A stretch of 64,000 bases of DNA from Desmonostoc muscorum FACHB-395 (GCF_014698035.1 NZ_JACJSF010000005.1:144306-208305); one strand, 5' to 3'; counted from the stretch's first letter, positions 28,262-38,263 are shown. Notes: generated from the sequence alone by a model not told the origin. Made by a program: numbers and translations.

Positions 28262-28900
28262 TTATAAATTATCCTTAACCCAATCTCGAAAATTACGCAT
28301 AGCTTGACTTCTTCCAATTGTTAAACACTGCTGAACATATTTATTCACTAGCTCAATAATTGGAATATTAGGAAAATTAGGACTAGAGATAGATTTTATA
28401 TACTTTCCTTCTTTTAGCAAGTAAATTTCTAAACCTTGTTGTGTATGTCGCCAAAGTTCAGGAACTCCCAAAATTTCATAATTTTCAAATCGAGTGCGAG
28501 AAGTAATATCAATTTCGATTGCTAAATCTGGTGGTGGGTCTATAGTTAAATCAATGCGATTTTTACCAATGACAGCAGCTTGATTTTGAATATAAAAACT
28601 GGTATCTGGTTCTACTGCTTGTTGCATCTGCTCATTTTTAAGCGTAGTCGAGCCAAAAGGTTCAAAATCTATTTGCAAAATTTCTAACAAAATTTTGACT
28701 AAATCACCAATAAGTTCTTTATCTTTTTCATGCTCTGGTAAGGGAACCATAATTTCTAACCAGCCATGACTATAAGAGATACGTGAGGCACGCTTTTCTC
28801 CCATTTCTTCTAAAATATTTTCTAACTGCTGCCAACTAATATCTTTGAGCAACATTTGTTGACCAGGTTTAACAATAATTTGTTGCAGTTTTAAAAGCAT
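28262..28900 (-). CDS. Uma2-family (DUF820) PD-(D/E)XK-like protein
   Basis: The 212-residue protein has the Uma2/DUF820 core: ISYSHGWLEIMVPLPEHE, VEPDTSFYI, DPPPDLAIEIDITSRTRFENYEI and VPELWRH. The family has a restriction-endonuclease-like fold with the acidic residues of PD-(D/E)XK enzymes and is hugely expanded in cyanobacteria, with unproven function. A second member lies at 48320-48913. It stands alone on the minus strand. Confidence 0.87.
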   Translation of the reverse strand: MLLKLQQIIVKPGQQMLLKDISWQQLENILEEMGEKRASRISYSHGWLEIMVPLPEHEKDKELIGDLVKILLEILQIDFEPFGSTTLKNEQMQQAVEPDTSFYIQNQAAVIGKNRIDLTIDPPPDLAIEIDITSRTRFENYEILGVPELWRHTQQGLEIYLLKEGKYIKSISSPNFPNIPIIELVNKYVQQCLTIGRSQAMRNFRDWVKDNL

Positions 28901-29257
28901 ATCACCTCAGAGAGTTGATGTAGTAGCTGTTAGAGCAGATTAAATTCAAAAATCAACTTTCTTAAAGTATATCGTCTTTGAGAATGAGGGTAGAAATTAG
29001 CCAAAAAATCACTTGTATGATTTTTGTCTAGGTTTGTTGATAAAGCTTGAACAATAGCGATTGCACCACAACAGAATTTGTCAAAGTTTTGATTTCTGTC
29101 TTCTGAATGGCTAACCAATTATTAATATCATTCTCACCTTGCCGTGTTTTTAACAGTGCTTGCTGCTTGAGACTATCAGGTTTTTTCCTTCCCTTTACGC
29201 TTTACCCCAAAAATCGAAAAGTATTGAAGTGGAAATTACTCTAGCACTCAGCACTCA
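28901..29257. other. Intergenic, about 360 bases
   Basis: It holds a 62-codon minus-strand frame without coding character. No hairpin or repeat of note. Confidence 0.4.
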
Positions 29258-32200
29258 TTATTGTTGTTGAGTAGAAATTTGAATGACAAACTCTGTGCCC
29301 TGTCCAAGTTCTGAAGTGCAGGAGAGTGAACCGCCATGTCCTTCTACCACAATTTGACGAGCGATCGCTAATCCTAATCCAGTGCCTTTTCCTACAGGCT
29401 TGGTAGTGAATAAATGGTCAAATACTCGTTCCTTGACTTCCGATGACATCCCCACCCCGTTATCGGCAATCTTAATCAAGATATTCTGACCTGAGTTTGC
29501 TACACGGGTTTGAATGGTGATGCAATTGGGGTTAGCTAGAATTGCTTCTAAACTCCGCTCTGTATTGTATTGTTCAAGTGCATCAATGGCATTTGCTAAT
29601 AAGTTCATAAACACTTGATTAAGTTGTCCAGCAAAGCATTCGACTAGGGGGAGTTTGCCATAATTCTTCACCACCTCAATTGCCGGACGATTTTCGTTAG
29701 CTTTTAAACGATGTCTCAGAATTAGAATAGTGCTGTCAATGCCTTCGTGAATATCAAAGGGAACTTTATAATCCTTATCTGCTCTGGAAAAGGTTCGCAA
29801 ACTGGTACTGATACTGCGGATACGGTTAACACCCAATTTCATCGATTCCAGTAATTTAGGTAAATCTTCACGTAAATAATTAAGGTCGATGGCATCAATT
29901 TCGTCTTTAATATCTGAGCCAGGATTAGGAAACTTCTCTTGATAAAGATTAATCAGTGCAAACAAGTCTTTAATATAATCTTTGGCTGGTTCAATGTTGC
30001 CGGCAATGAAACCAATAGGATTGTTGATTTCATGGGCAACACCTGCCACCAGATTACCAAGAGCAGACATTTTTTCACCTTGCACTAATTGCAATTGCAT
30101 CGTTTGGAGTTCTTGTAAAGCTTGTTCTAATCGTTGCTTCTGCTGTTGCAGCAATTGTTTTGCTTCCTGGCTTTCGGTTATGTCTTCAGAAGTACCAAGA
30201 ATGCCAAAAATATTTCCTTCTATATCTTTTAGAGGAATTTTATTTGTGTTTGACCAGATTTTTTTTCCATCTGCTTGCTGTAATGTTTCGATAATATTGA
30301 GTTCAGCTTGTCCAGACTCTATGATCTGGCGATCGCACTTTACATACCAATCTGCTTCTTCACGAGTCCAAGGTAGATCGTAGTCCGTTTTACCAATAAC
30401 ATTTTCTGGCAATTCTACACCCGAAGCTTGAGCAAATTTCTGGTTACAGCCTAAATAAACACTATTGCGGTCTTTCCAGAAAACAGACTGAGGGATATTA
30501 TCCATAATTAACCGCAAGAATTGTTCCGTCTGTCCCAGGTTTTCTAGAGTATTTTGTGCTTGCTGATAAAGTTGAGCGTTTTCTAAGGAGATTGCAGCTT
30601 GAGTACATAACAAATTGAGAATTTCGACGCGATCGCTGCTAAACGCCCCAGCAACCAGATTGTTTTCTAAATACAAAATCCCTAATAGTTTGCCTTGATA
30701 GATAATCGGTGTACACAGCAAGCTTTTGGGTTGCTGACGTATGATGTAGGGATCAGCCATGAACAATGGATGCACTGTGGCATCAAGAATAACGGTAGCT
30801 TGCAGGCTGCGTTTAACCGCATAAATTAGGCTATGGGGAATGTCTGTGCTATCTTCTACAAAAATGGACTGTAACAACCTTGATTGCTGCCCAACTTCAG
30901 TAGTTGCCTCAACTAGCAATCTACCTTCTTTGAGCAGTAGTAACGCACACTTATCGGCTCCAGCATTTTCAATTACCACTTGCAGCAGCTTCGTAAGTAA
31001 TTTATCCAGTTCAATTTCACTGGAAAGAGTCTGAGAGGCTTTGAGAACCGTTGCCAAATCTAGCATTACTGATGCACTGCTGCTAGATGTTGGTGATTTA
31101 TTAGTGCTTGAGTGCAAGGTAGTAATGCTGTCAATATTTGCGATCGCAGAGTCACTTCGTGAACGCGTCTGTTGTAAAATAGGCGCTAGAAGCCTTGGAT
31201 AACGTTCTTCTAAATCATCAACTTTGGCTTTAGCACCCCAGCGAGTGTAACAATAGTAAGCATTAATCAAATATTCTTGGGCAATGCGTTCTTTGCCCCA
31301 TTCTAAATAAAACTTAGCTGTGAGTTCATTAGCAAGAGCTTCCTCGTTGAGGTGTTCGTTTTCTTTGGCTTTAGCAATGGCGCGATCGTAATACTCAATT
31401 GCCTCGGCTTTTGCCCCCAAAACTCGACATTTTTCTGCGATAACTAAAGCATGGCGGTGAGCCTGATTACTTGGTGCATAATCCGCCCAAGTGCTGAGTT
31501 TTTCTTGATGGCCCCTCACGCGTTCTATAATGCTGATTTGGTCTGTCTTACTGGCAGTTGGGTAAACCGCTAATCGAACTAGTGCATCGTAAAAGTAAAA
31601 CAGAGGAACCATCACTAGTCCTGTGATTGCACCTAAATACGGTTCTGCAAGTTGGGCGTTTTGTAGAGCTTGTTCATAGTCTTGGAAAAGGTAGGAAAGG
31701 AAAAGTTTATTGAAATAAACCTGATATAGTCCTGCTCCCTGATTCGTTTTGACGTAAAGCTGAATTATTTCACCTTCGTGGCAGTATTCGCCAAACAATC
31801 GCTCAGGTTCAACCACAACCTCCAACAAATTGACTACAACCTGATGATAAATACTTTGTGTGTGCAGACAGTTATCCTGGCGCAATTGCTGAATGACCTT
31901 GCGATGCACTTCTATCGTTTGTCTTAAGGCAGATAGTTCTTGACCACTCCAGTAAGCTGTGTAGCAATAGCACATCAGGCTGAGAGCGACATACTCGATA
32001 TCACCGCTTTCTAGCCCACTGGAGTAGGCTTGCAAATATCCTTCCAAGGTATATTTTGCAGGTTCTTGCCAATGTCTGAGGAAGCAGTTAAAGGCAAAAA
32101 TTGTTTTAGCAGTTAGCTTGGGGGCATGGATGCGTTGCATAAGATTCATCCCCAGTTGCCCAAACCGATAGCCTGCGTCAATATCTCCCAATGTGGCAAC

Positions 32201-35143
32201 CAAGGTCAACCCATACATTACATAGCCATGAGTCGATTCTGGAGCATTGCCGTATTCTACTGATAAATCGAATTCGGCAAAGATCACCAGGGGCAAAAGT
32301 TCAGGAGCAGCTTGATAAGCCGCAGAAATAATACTGGATAAAATAACCATTGCCGCTTTTTTCTCTGGTGCGGCTATTTGCGGTAATTCCAACAAAGATT
32401 CGATTGACCTGCTATTTAGCAAGGTTTGGGTGTGCCTCAGTGCCTGTTCGATGTCTGCTGAGGTGGGTTGTTCTGGTAAATGCACTCCCAGATGCTTGAG
32501 GATTTCTCGTGCTAATTGCAAGGCTTCTAGCTGTTGATGTTGTGCCATACAAGCCTGGATTTTAATACTGTAGATATTTACCCGATCTAGCCAGGATTGG
32601 GCATGATTCAGTACTATCTCAGCTAACTGTTCCATCTGTTCAAAATCGGTGCAGAGGTAAGCTGATTCTGTTGCTCCTTCATACAAAATGAGGGCGAGAT
32701 TGTATTGGCTGTACCAGCAATTACTCGTTAGTATGGCAATACCTGTGTTGAAATAGTTTAAAGCTGCTGCATAAGCTGTTGCACCCTTGGCTTTATGTCC
32801 AGCCGCCAAATTTAACTGCGCGAGTTCCTGTTGCTCCTGTTGATCACTAATCAAAGTGACCCCTTGATTGAGGTGGTTGACGATCGCAAAAATTTTCTCA
32901 TCTCGTTCATTGACAGTCGTCGCTTGTTGCAGCAAACGTCCAATGTGCAGGTGAGTAACTTGCTTTTGATTGTCAGGAATTAGTGAATAGGCAGCTTGCT
33001 GAATGCGATCGTGAAGAAATTTGTAAATTGTCATTTGTCCTTTGTCATTCGTCCTTTGCAAATCACTAATGACTAATGACGAATCCTGATAAAACTTATA
33101 GACTTCATTAGTAGGAATAATCAAACCATCTTGGACAGCTTTCCAAAAGTCTGCGGCTGTTTCCATCTGGGATTTTTCATGGACGATCGCTAACGTAGCT
33201 AAATCAAATTGATTTCCGATACAAGCCGCTAATTTCAAAACTTTTTGAGTTTCTGGTGACAACTTTTCAAGCTGAATTGCCATAAACTCTACTACATCAT
33301 CAGTAAGGGCGAGCGATCGCACTTGAGCAACATCACATTCCCAATAACCACCGTCAAAATTAAATGTAATTAGTTTTTCTTGATGTAGAGCTTTGAGAAA
33401 CTGGGTGCTGAAGAAAGGATTACCTTTGGTTTTGCTCAATATCAACTCTGTTAACGGTGTGGCTAACGCTAGAGAGCAACTCAATGTATCTGCAACCAAG
33501 TGATTAACAGACGTTTGATCGAGAGCAGTTAAGGTAATTCTATTGACTGTAGCACCCAACTTCTGAATCTCTTGCAAGGTCAGCATCAGGGGATGTACTG
33601 GATTAACTTCGTTATCTCGATAAGCACCAATTAATAGTAGATAGCCGATGTCAACTTCACTCATTAGCAAGTGCATTAACTTTAAAGAAGCCGAATCTGC
33701 CCATTGCAGATCGTCAATAAAGATCGCCAATGGATGTTCTACGGCAGTGAAAACTTGAGTGAATTTCAAAAACAGCGATTTGAAGCGATTTTGTGCCGCA
33801 CTCCCAGAGAGTTCCGGCGCAGGAGGCTGTTTACCAATCATACTTTCCAGTTCTGGAATCACCTCAATCATCACTTGTCCGTTCTCACCCAAAGCAGAGA
33901 GAATTTTGCACTTCCACTGCTCAAATTGAGTGTCAGCTTCACTCAGTAGTTGTTTGATTAAATCTCGAAAGGCTTGTACAAAGGCAGAGAAAGGAATGTT
34001 GCGCTGGAATTGGTCAAATTTACCTTTAATAAAGTAACCCCGTTGTCGCACGATTGGCTTGTGGACTTCGTTAACCACAGCAGTTTTGCCAATACCAGAG
34101 AAGCCTGCTACTAACATAATTTCAGTGCTTCCCTGACTGACTCTCTCAAAGGCATTCAGTAAACTTTCAACTTCGTCTTGGCGACCATAAAGTTTTTCTG
34201 GGATGATGAAGCGATCGCAAATATCCCGCTCACCTAATTGAAAGGATTTGATTTCTCCAGTTTCTTGCAATTGAGACAAACATTTTTCTAAATCAAATTT
34301 CAGCCCTAATGCACTCTGATAGCGGTCTTCAGCATTTTTCGCCATCAATTTCATCACAATGTCACAAAGAACTTGGGGAATATCTTCTTCCCCCTTGCCC
34401 CCTGCCCCCTGCCCTCTGCCCTCTAATTTTTCTGGTTCCTTGGCAATATGACAGTGAACTAACTCCATCGGATCGTTAGACTCGAAGGGTAAGTGTCCAG
34501 CCAGCAATTCATAGAAGGTAACGCCGAGAGAATAGTAATCACTGCGATAGTCTATTCCGCGATTCATCCGTCCGGTTTGTTCCGGGGAAAGGTAGGCAAG
34601 AGTACCTTCTAAGACATTAGGACTGTGAACTTCTTGGGTTTCTCTGGATAAGAGAGAGGCAATACTAAAGTCAATTAACTTGACTTGCTTAGTTTCTGGG
34701 TTGATGAGGATATTGGCAGGTTTAATATCTTTGTGGATAACTCGATGGCGATAGAGTCCGTCAAGAATATTGCTCAGAGCGATCGCAATTTCCAAAAACT
34801 CTGTCAAAGTATATTGCTTACCTCTTATTGTTTCATTCATCCAATCTCTGAGGGAAATACCACCAAAATCCTCCATCACCAAAGCATAGCTGTTGCGGTA
34901 AGGTTCCAGGCTGTAGGGATGGGCAATACCAGGTAGGTCAATATTTTTAGCGATCGTGTATTGATTGCGGAATAGCAGCAGATCGTTGAAGGTAGGATAC
35001 TCCTGCTGTAGCAGTTTTATTACAACCGGAAGTTGATCAGCCTCTCGAATTGCACGATAAACTAAGGTTCTAGAGCCTACATAAAGTTGTTCGCTAATTC
35101 GATAGTTAAAAAGCTTGTCCATCGGCTTAACTGCTATATTCAT
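29258..35143 (-). CDS. HstK-type Ser/Thr kinase-AAA ATPase-GAF-PAS-histidine kinase
   Basis: The 1961-residue protein combines a Ser/Thr kinase (1-290; K43, HKDIKPAN with D139, DFS at 158-160 instead of DFG) and a P-loop ATPase (GFSGIGKT, 347-354). A long TPR-like helical region follows, then GAF (about 1370-1510), PAS (about 1525-1640), HisKA (H1704 in GVAHEINN) and HATPase (GTGLGLAIARQ). This is the dual Ser/Thr-His kinase class (HstK type) expanded in Nostocales. Two repeat-derived insertions are suspected: residues 239-255 in the kinase domain and around 685-705. The target of either kinase activity is unknown. The gene is monocistronic and divergent from the DUF433 antitoxin. Confidence 0.9.
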   Translation of the reverse strand: MNIAVKPMDKLFNYRISEQLYVGSRTLVYRAIREADQLPVVIKLLQQEYPTFNDLLLFRNQYTIAKNIDLPGIAHPYSLEPYRNSYALVMEDFGGISLRDWMNETIRGKQYTLTEFLEIAIALSNILDGLYRHRVIHKDIKPANILINPETKQVKLIDFSIASLLSRETQEVHSPNVLEGTLAYLSPEQTGRMNRGIDYRSDYYSLGVTFYELLAGHLPFESNDPMELVHCHIAKEPEKLEGRGQGAGGKGEEDIPQVLCDIVMKLMAKNAEDRYQSALGLKFDLEKCLSQLQETGEIKSFQLGERDICDRFIIPEKLYGRQDEVESLLNAFERVSQGSTEIMLVAGFSGIGKTAVVNEVHKPIVRQRGYFIKGKFDQFQRNIPFSAFVQAFRDLIKQLLSEADTQFEQWKCKILSALGENGQVMIEVIPELESMIGKQPPAPELSGSAAQNRFKSLFLKFTQVFTAVEHPLAIFIDDLQWADSASLKLMHLLMSEVDIGYLLLIGAYRDNEVNPVHPLMLTLQEIQKLGATVNRITLTALDQTSVNHLVADTLSCSLALATPLTELILSKTKGNPFFSTQFLKALHQEKLITFNFDGGYWECDVAQVRSLALTDDVVEFMAIQLEKLSPETQKVLKLAACIGNQFDLATLAIVHEKSQMETAADFWKAVQDGLIIPTNEVYKFYQDSSLVISDLQRTNDKGQMTIYKFLHDRIQQAAYSLIPDNQKQVTHLHIGRLLQQATTVNERDEKIFAIVNHLNQGVTLISDQQEQQELAQLNLAAGHKAKGATAYAAALNYFNTGIAILTSNCWYSQYNLALILYEGATESAYLCTDFEQMEQLAEIVLNHAQSWLDRVNIYSIKIQACMAQHQQLEALQLAREILKHLGVHLPEQPTSADIEQALRHTQTLLNSRSIESLLELPQIAAPEKKAAMVILSSIISAAYQAAPELLPLVIFAEFDLSVEYGNAPESTHGYVMYGLTLVATLGDIDAGYRFGQLGMNLMQRIHAPKLTAKTIFAFNCFLRHWQEPAKYTLEGYLQAYSSGLESGDIEYVALSLMCYCYTAYWSGQELSALRQTIEVHRKVIQQLRQDNCLHTQSIYHQVVVNLLEVVVEPERLFGEYCHEGEIIQLYVKTNQGAGLYQVYFNKLFLSYLFQDYEQALQNAQLAEPYLGAITGLVMVPLFYFYDALVRLAVYPTASKTDQISIIERVRGHQEKLSTWADYAPSNQAHRHALVIAEKCRVLGAKAEAIEYYDRAIAKAKENEHLNEEALANELTAKFYLEWGKERIAQEYLINAYYCYTRWGAKAKVDDLEERYPRLLAPILQQTRSRSDSAIANIDSITTLHSSTNKSPTSSSSASVMLDLATVLKASQTLSSEIELDKLLTKLLQVVIENAGADKCALLLLKEGRLLVEATTEVGQQSRLLQSIFVEDSTDIPHSLIYAVKRSLQATVILDATVHPLFMADPYIIRQQPKSLLCTPIIYQGKLLGILYLENNLVAGAFSSDRVEILNLLCTQAAISLENAQLYQQAQNTLENLGQTEQFLRLIMDNIPQSVFWKDRNSVYLGCNQKFAQASGVELPENVIGKTDYDLPWTREEADWYVKCDRQIIESGQAELNIIETLQQADGKKIWSNTNKIPLKDIEGNIFGILGTSEDITESQEAKQLLQQQKQRLEQALQELQTMQLQLVQGEKMSALGNLVAGVAHEINNPIGFIAGNIEPAKDYIKDLFALINLYQEKFPNPGSDIKDEIDAIDLNYLREDLPKLLESMKLGVNRIRSISTSLRTFSRADKDYKVPFDIHEGIDSTILILRHRLKANENRPAIEVVKNYGKLPLVECFAGQLNQVFMNLLANAIDALEQYNTERSLEAILANPNCITIQTRVANSGQNILIKIADNGVGMSSEVKERVFDHLFTTKPVGKGTGLGLAIARQIVVEGHGGSLSCTSELGQGTEFVIQISTQQQ
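33027..33088. repeat. GTCATTTGTCC/ACTAATGAC repeat inside the HstK-type gene
   Basis: TCATTTGTCCTTTGTCATTC and ACTAATGACTAATGAC are words common in Nostoc spacers. Here they lie within the coding frame and encode SDLQRTNDKGQMTI between QDSSLVI and YKFLHDRIQQAA. The flanking residues continue the family sequence. Confidence 0.6.
34382..34428. repeat. CCCCTGCCCCCTGCC-type repeat inside the kinase domain
   Basis: The stretch CCCCCTTGCCCCCTGCCCCC, common in spacers here (see 43080-43125), lies in frame and encodes LEGRGQGAGGKGEED between HIAKEPEK and IPQVLCDIVMK of the Ser/Thr kinase domain. Confidence 0.65.
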
Positions 35144-35288
35144 ACTTCATCAACTCTTCATAAATAGCTATTTATTTAAAGTATTGTGCCCAAAAACCTG
35201 CTTTTGCTAACGCAATTACGTTTTGTAACGGAGATTTAACACCTAAACTTTGTTAATAAGTACAATAAAAATTGAGCTAAGATAAGCT

Positions 35289-35615
35289 ATGACTCTTCAA
35301 GAACTAGAAAATCAAATCCTGGCACTACTTCCAACAGAAAAAGCAGCAATTATCCAAAGCCTAACTCAAACCATCAACATCGGGGCAAAAGGGATCACGA
35401 AAACACCCGGTATTTGTGGTGGAGAAGCTTGTATTGCTGGAACTCGTATTGCAATTTGGCTATTAGTTGAAGCACGTCGCTTGGGAATTACTGAAGTCCA
35501 ACTTTTGCAAGATTATCCTCATATTGGCGCGGCTGATTTAGTTAATGCTTGGATATATGCAGATGCTTATCCTGAAGAAATTGAAGCTGCGATTCGGGCT
35601 AATGAGGTTGCTTAA
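35289..35615 (+). CDS. DUF433 antitoxin
   Basis: The 108-residue protein matches DUF433: ITKTPGICGGEACIAGTRIA followed by LGITEVQLLQDYPHIGAADLVNAW and YADAYPEEIEAAI. DUF433 proteins are antitoxins with an HTH fold, usually upstream of a DUF5615 PIN-like toxin. Such a toxin follows three bases later, but its reading frame is broken. A ribosome site was not obvious. The antitoxin itself is complete. Confidence 0.88.
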   Translation: MTLQELENQILALLPTEKAAIIQSLTQTINIGAKGITKTPGICGGEACIAGTRIAIWLLVEARRLGITEVQLLQDYPHIGAADLVNAWIYADAYPEEIEAAIRANEVA

Positions 35616-35618
35616 ATC

Positions 35619-35959
35619 ATGGCGCGTTTATACGCTGATGAGATGTTCCCACGTAAAGTTAGTGAACTGTTAAGAACAATGGGACATGATGTTTTAACTG
35701 TACAGGAAGCTGGTAACGCAAATTTAGGTATTCCAGATGACGAAGTGTTAGCCTTTGCAATCGCGATAATCGAACTGTAATAACACTAAATCGTCAAGAT
35801 TTTATCAAACTGGATAGAAGCTCACCTAAACATTTAGGTATTATTGTTTGTACAAATGATACTGATAGGTTTCGAATGGCAACTCGAATTAATGAAGCAA
35901 TTAATCAAGACGAATCATTGACAGGTAACTTGATTCACGTTGTACGCCCTACCAGTTGA
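35619..35959 (+). pseudogene. DUF5615 PIN-like toxin, frameshifted
   Basis: From ATG 35619 the frame reads MARLYADEMFPRKVSELL through DDEVLAFA and hits a stop at 35778-35780. In the next frame the family sequence continues at once: NRDNRTVITLNRQDFIKLDR, then CTNDTDRF and HVVRPTS to the stop at 35957-35959. Total length is one base short of a whole number of codons, so a single-base deletion around 35757-35761, beside a GCGAT word, explains it. The DUF5615 (Mut7-C/PIN-like) toxin would be about 113 residues. Real decay or a sequencing error cannot be told apart here. Confidence 0.85.
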
Positions 35960-36066
35960 AAATAATTGAAGCTCGTCTTCAATTTGTTTTGAGCTTCTCA
36001 AGCAAAACTTCCCCAATTTCCGGTAAAATCAAGTTCTGAGGATTGTGGAATTGGGAGAAATTTGGG

Positions 36067-36792
36067 GTGCCTACACTTGGCGTTAACATTGACCACATTG
36101 CCACCATCCGGCAAGCGCGGCGGACGGTAGAACCAGACCCAGTAGCGGCGGCGGTGCTGGCAGAATTAGCGGGTGCTGATGGAATTACGGTGCATCTGCG
36201 CGAAGATCGGCGACATATCCAAGACCGGGATGTGCGTATATTGCGGCAAACAGTGCGATCGCATCTTAATTTAGAAATGGCCGCAACAGAAGAGATGCTA
36301 GCGATCGCTCTGGATATCAAACCAGATTACGTGACTTTAGTCCCCGAAAAGCGCCAAGAAGTCACAACAGAAGGCGGACTAGATATTATTGGCCAAATTG
36401 CTAGAATAGGTGAGATAGTCGATAAATTGCAAAGCGCTAGCATTCCAGTTAGTTTATTTATCGATGCCGAACCAGCACAAATCGAAGCATCTGTCAAGGT
36501 ACAGGCGCAGTTTATCGAATTGCACACCGGACAATATGCTGAGGCTAAGGATGAAACAAATCGCCACCGAGAATTAGCCATATTAGCTAAAGGTTGTCAA
36601 CAAGCGATTCAAGCTGGATTGCGAGTCAACGCTGGTCATGGACTCACCTATTGGAACGTCTATCCAGTGGCTGCGCTTCCAGGCATGGAAGAACTGAACA
36701 TTGGTCATACCATCATCAGTCGGGCAGCATTAGTAGGTATAGAAAGGGCAGTCCGCGAGATGAAGCAAGCTATCAGAGGTGACAGGGGATAG
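36067..36792 (+). CDS. pdxJ: Pyridoxine 5'-phosphate synthase
   Basis: GTG 36067 is chosen: it follows TTGGGAGAAATTTGG (GGAG 9 bases upstream) and gives [18 protein letters not shown], the true family N-terminus, with about 241 residues. A TTG 24 bases upstream is less likely. The protein carries [27 protein letters not shown] and the late [11 protein letters not shown] and [12 protein letters not shown] motifs. PdxJ condenses 3-amino-2-oxopropyl phosphate with 1-deoxyxylulose 5-phosphate to give pyridoxine 5'-phosphate in the DXP-dependent vitamin B6 pathway. Confidence 0.96.
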   Translation: MPTLGVNIDHIATIRQARRTVEPDPVAAAVLAELAGADGITVHLREDRRHIQDRDVRILRQTVRSHLNLEMAATEEMLAIALDIKPDYVTLVPEKRQEVTTEGGLDIIGQIARIGEIVDKLQSASIPVSLFIDAEPAQIEASVKVQAQFIELHTGQYAEAKDETNRHRELAILAKGCQQAIQAGLRVNAGHGLTYWNVYPVAALPGMEELNIGHTIISRAALVGIERAVREMKQAIRGDRG

Positions 36793-36816
36793 GGAATAGG
36801 GAATAGGGGAAGAAAT

Positions 36817-36865
36817 TATAACCTATAACCTGTAACCTGTAACCTGTAACCTGTAACCCATAACC
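36817..36865 (+). repeat. Heptamer tandem repeat (TGTAACC)n
   Basis: Seven back-to-back heptamers: TATAACC twice, TGTAACC four times, then CATAACC. This is the short tandemly repeated repetitive (STRR) type of heterocystous cyanobacteria. Related words recur at 38090-38125. Confidence 0.88.
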
Positions 36866-36924
36866 TAGAGGGGTTGTCACTGCGAAATCTGGAAATTGGG
36901 ATCAAATCTTCAGCAAAAACTTCT

Positions 36925-37644
36925 ATGAGCGCAACACAGTCTAACAACCTGCCACTTTGGGTACAGGATAGAGATAAAGTGATAGCAGAAAGCACTGATG
37001 TCGAGTGGCGCTATCAGACACCGCCTGATTATTCTCGTTCCAAAGAAAATCTTGCCCAAGAAAGTATCCACAATCACCTTGAAGGTACACTGGAAGCGAT
37101 CGTGCAAAATTTAGTGCGAACCTTCGAGATGGAGGTATCTTTCAAAGCTAACCCACAACAGTGGTTGTCTATTGTCAATGAACAGTTTCGTGTGAGTACC
37201 AATGGCGGAGTAGAGTATACCGCAGCAGATTTATCAGCCCAAGGTACTTACAATCTCTTTATGCCTGATTCAGAGCATTACAAAGCTTCAGAAGAAACCT
37301 TTGAATCATCCGCAAAAGTCTTCCACACAACATTTCCCCAAGGATTTCCTTGGGAAGTGCTGGAAGTTTTCTCAGGGCCACCAAATGTCACATTCAAATG
37401 GCGGCATTGGGGACATTTTAATGGAGAATATAAAGGCCATGCACCGACTGGAGAGACAATAGAAATTATCGGTATGAGCATTGCAAAAGTTACCGATGAC
37501 TTGAAGGTTATTTCCTTAGAACACTACTTCGACAATAATCTGTTCTTGGAAAAGCTAACATCTGGTGGCAAACAGACAAATGCCCAAAAGTCGGGAAGTG
37601 CTTGTCCGTTCAGTTCTTGGTTCAAGAAATCCCCTAAGAGTTAG
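36925..37644 (+). CDS. SnoaL-like (polyketide cyclase fold) protein
   Basis: ATG 36925 gives 239 residues; a TTG 51 bases upstream would extend into a poor N-terminus. The sequence around FKWRHWGHFNGEYKGHAPTG and EIIGMSIAKVTDDLKVISLE is the SnoaL-like cone-barrel fold used by polyketide cyclases and many small-molecule enzymes. The N-terminal 60 residues add a helical part (WVQDRDKVIAESTDVEWRYQ). No signal peptide. Neighbours are pdxJ and ycf54 but nothing shows a shared pathway. Substrate unknown. Confidence 0.72.
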   Translation: MSATQSNNLPLWVQDRDKVIAESTDVEWRYQTPPDYSRSKENLAQESIHNHLEGTLEAIVQNLVRTFEMEVSFKANPQQWLSIVNEQFRVSTNGGVEYTAADLSAQGTYNLFMPDSEHYKASEETFESSAKVFHTTFPQGFPWEVLEVFSGPPNVTFKWRHWGHFNGEYKGHAPTGETIEIIGMSIAKVTDDLKVISLEHYFDNNLFLEKLTSGGKQTNAQKSGSACPFSSWFKKSPKS

Positions 37645-37709
37645 TTGATAAGGGTACAGAATGTCGTACTGTGCCCTTACATTATTCACACAGCAACCAA
37701 AGGATGAAA

Positions 37710-38039
37710 ATGCAAACATATTATTACGTTTTGGCTAGTCAACGCTTTCTTCTCCAAGAAGAACCGATACACGAAGTTATCAAAGAACGCACTCGTCACT
37801 ACCACGAACAAGAAAAACAAATAGATTTTTGGTTAGTTGAGCAACCAGCTTTCTTGGAAGCACCCCAATTTGCACAAATCAAGGCAAAGTGTCCCCAACC
37901 AGCAGTAGCAATTATTTCTACAAATCCCCAATTTATTACTTGGTTAAAACTGCGTTTAGAGTACGTTATCACTGGAGAATTCCAGGCTCCTTCTGAGACA
38001 ATACCAGATGCTTTGGCATCGCTTGCTACCGTATCTTAA
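37710..38039 (+). CDS. ycf54: Ycf54 (DUF2488), Mg-protoporphyrin ester cyclase factor
   Basis: The chosen ATG 37710 follows AAGGATGAAA, so the AGGA is well spaced; a second ATG lies six bases upstream. The 109 residues read MQTYYYVLASQRFLLQEEP, then RTRHYHEQEKQIDFWLVEQPAFLEAPQ and STNPQFITWLKLRLEYVITGEF, which match Ycf54 closely. Ycf54 is needed for the oxygen-dependent (AcsF) Mg-protoporphyrin IX monomethyl ester cyclase that builds the fifth ring of chlorophyll. The cyclase gene itself is not in the window. Confidence 0.93.
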   Translation: MQTYYYVLASQRFLLQEEPIHEVIKERTRHYHEQEKQIDFWLVEQPAFLEAPQFAQIKAKCPQPAVAIISTNPQFITWLKLRLEYVITGEFQAPSETIPDALASLATVS

Positions 38040-38263
38040 AAATGGTGAATGGGGCATGGGGAAGAGGTGATAGGTGACAGGTTATAGGGAATAATCTGTA
38101 CCCTGTAACCTATAACCTATTCCCTTCTTTACTCCAATTTTATTTGCTAAGAAGAAAATATGTTTTGTAACAGTCCTTCCATTCCCACACTGAAGTAAGT
38201 AGGTTTTCAGCTTTTTTCTTATAAAATCTTCTAAGACACCTTGATTTACATAATCTAACTTTT

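Noticed and set aside
28930..29118. 62-codon minus-strand ORF
   Set aside because: No recognisable motif or ribosome site; probably chance.
36817..36865. Possible CRISPR or regulatory iteron array
   Set aside because: Seven-base units without spacers; STRR type repeat is the simpler reading.
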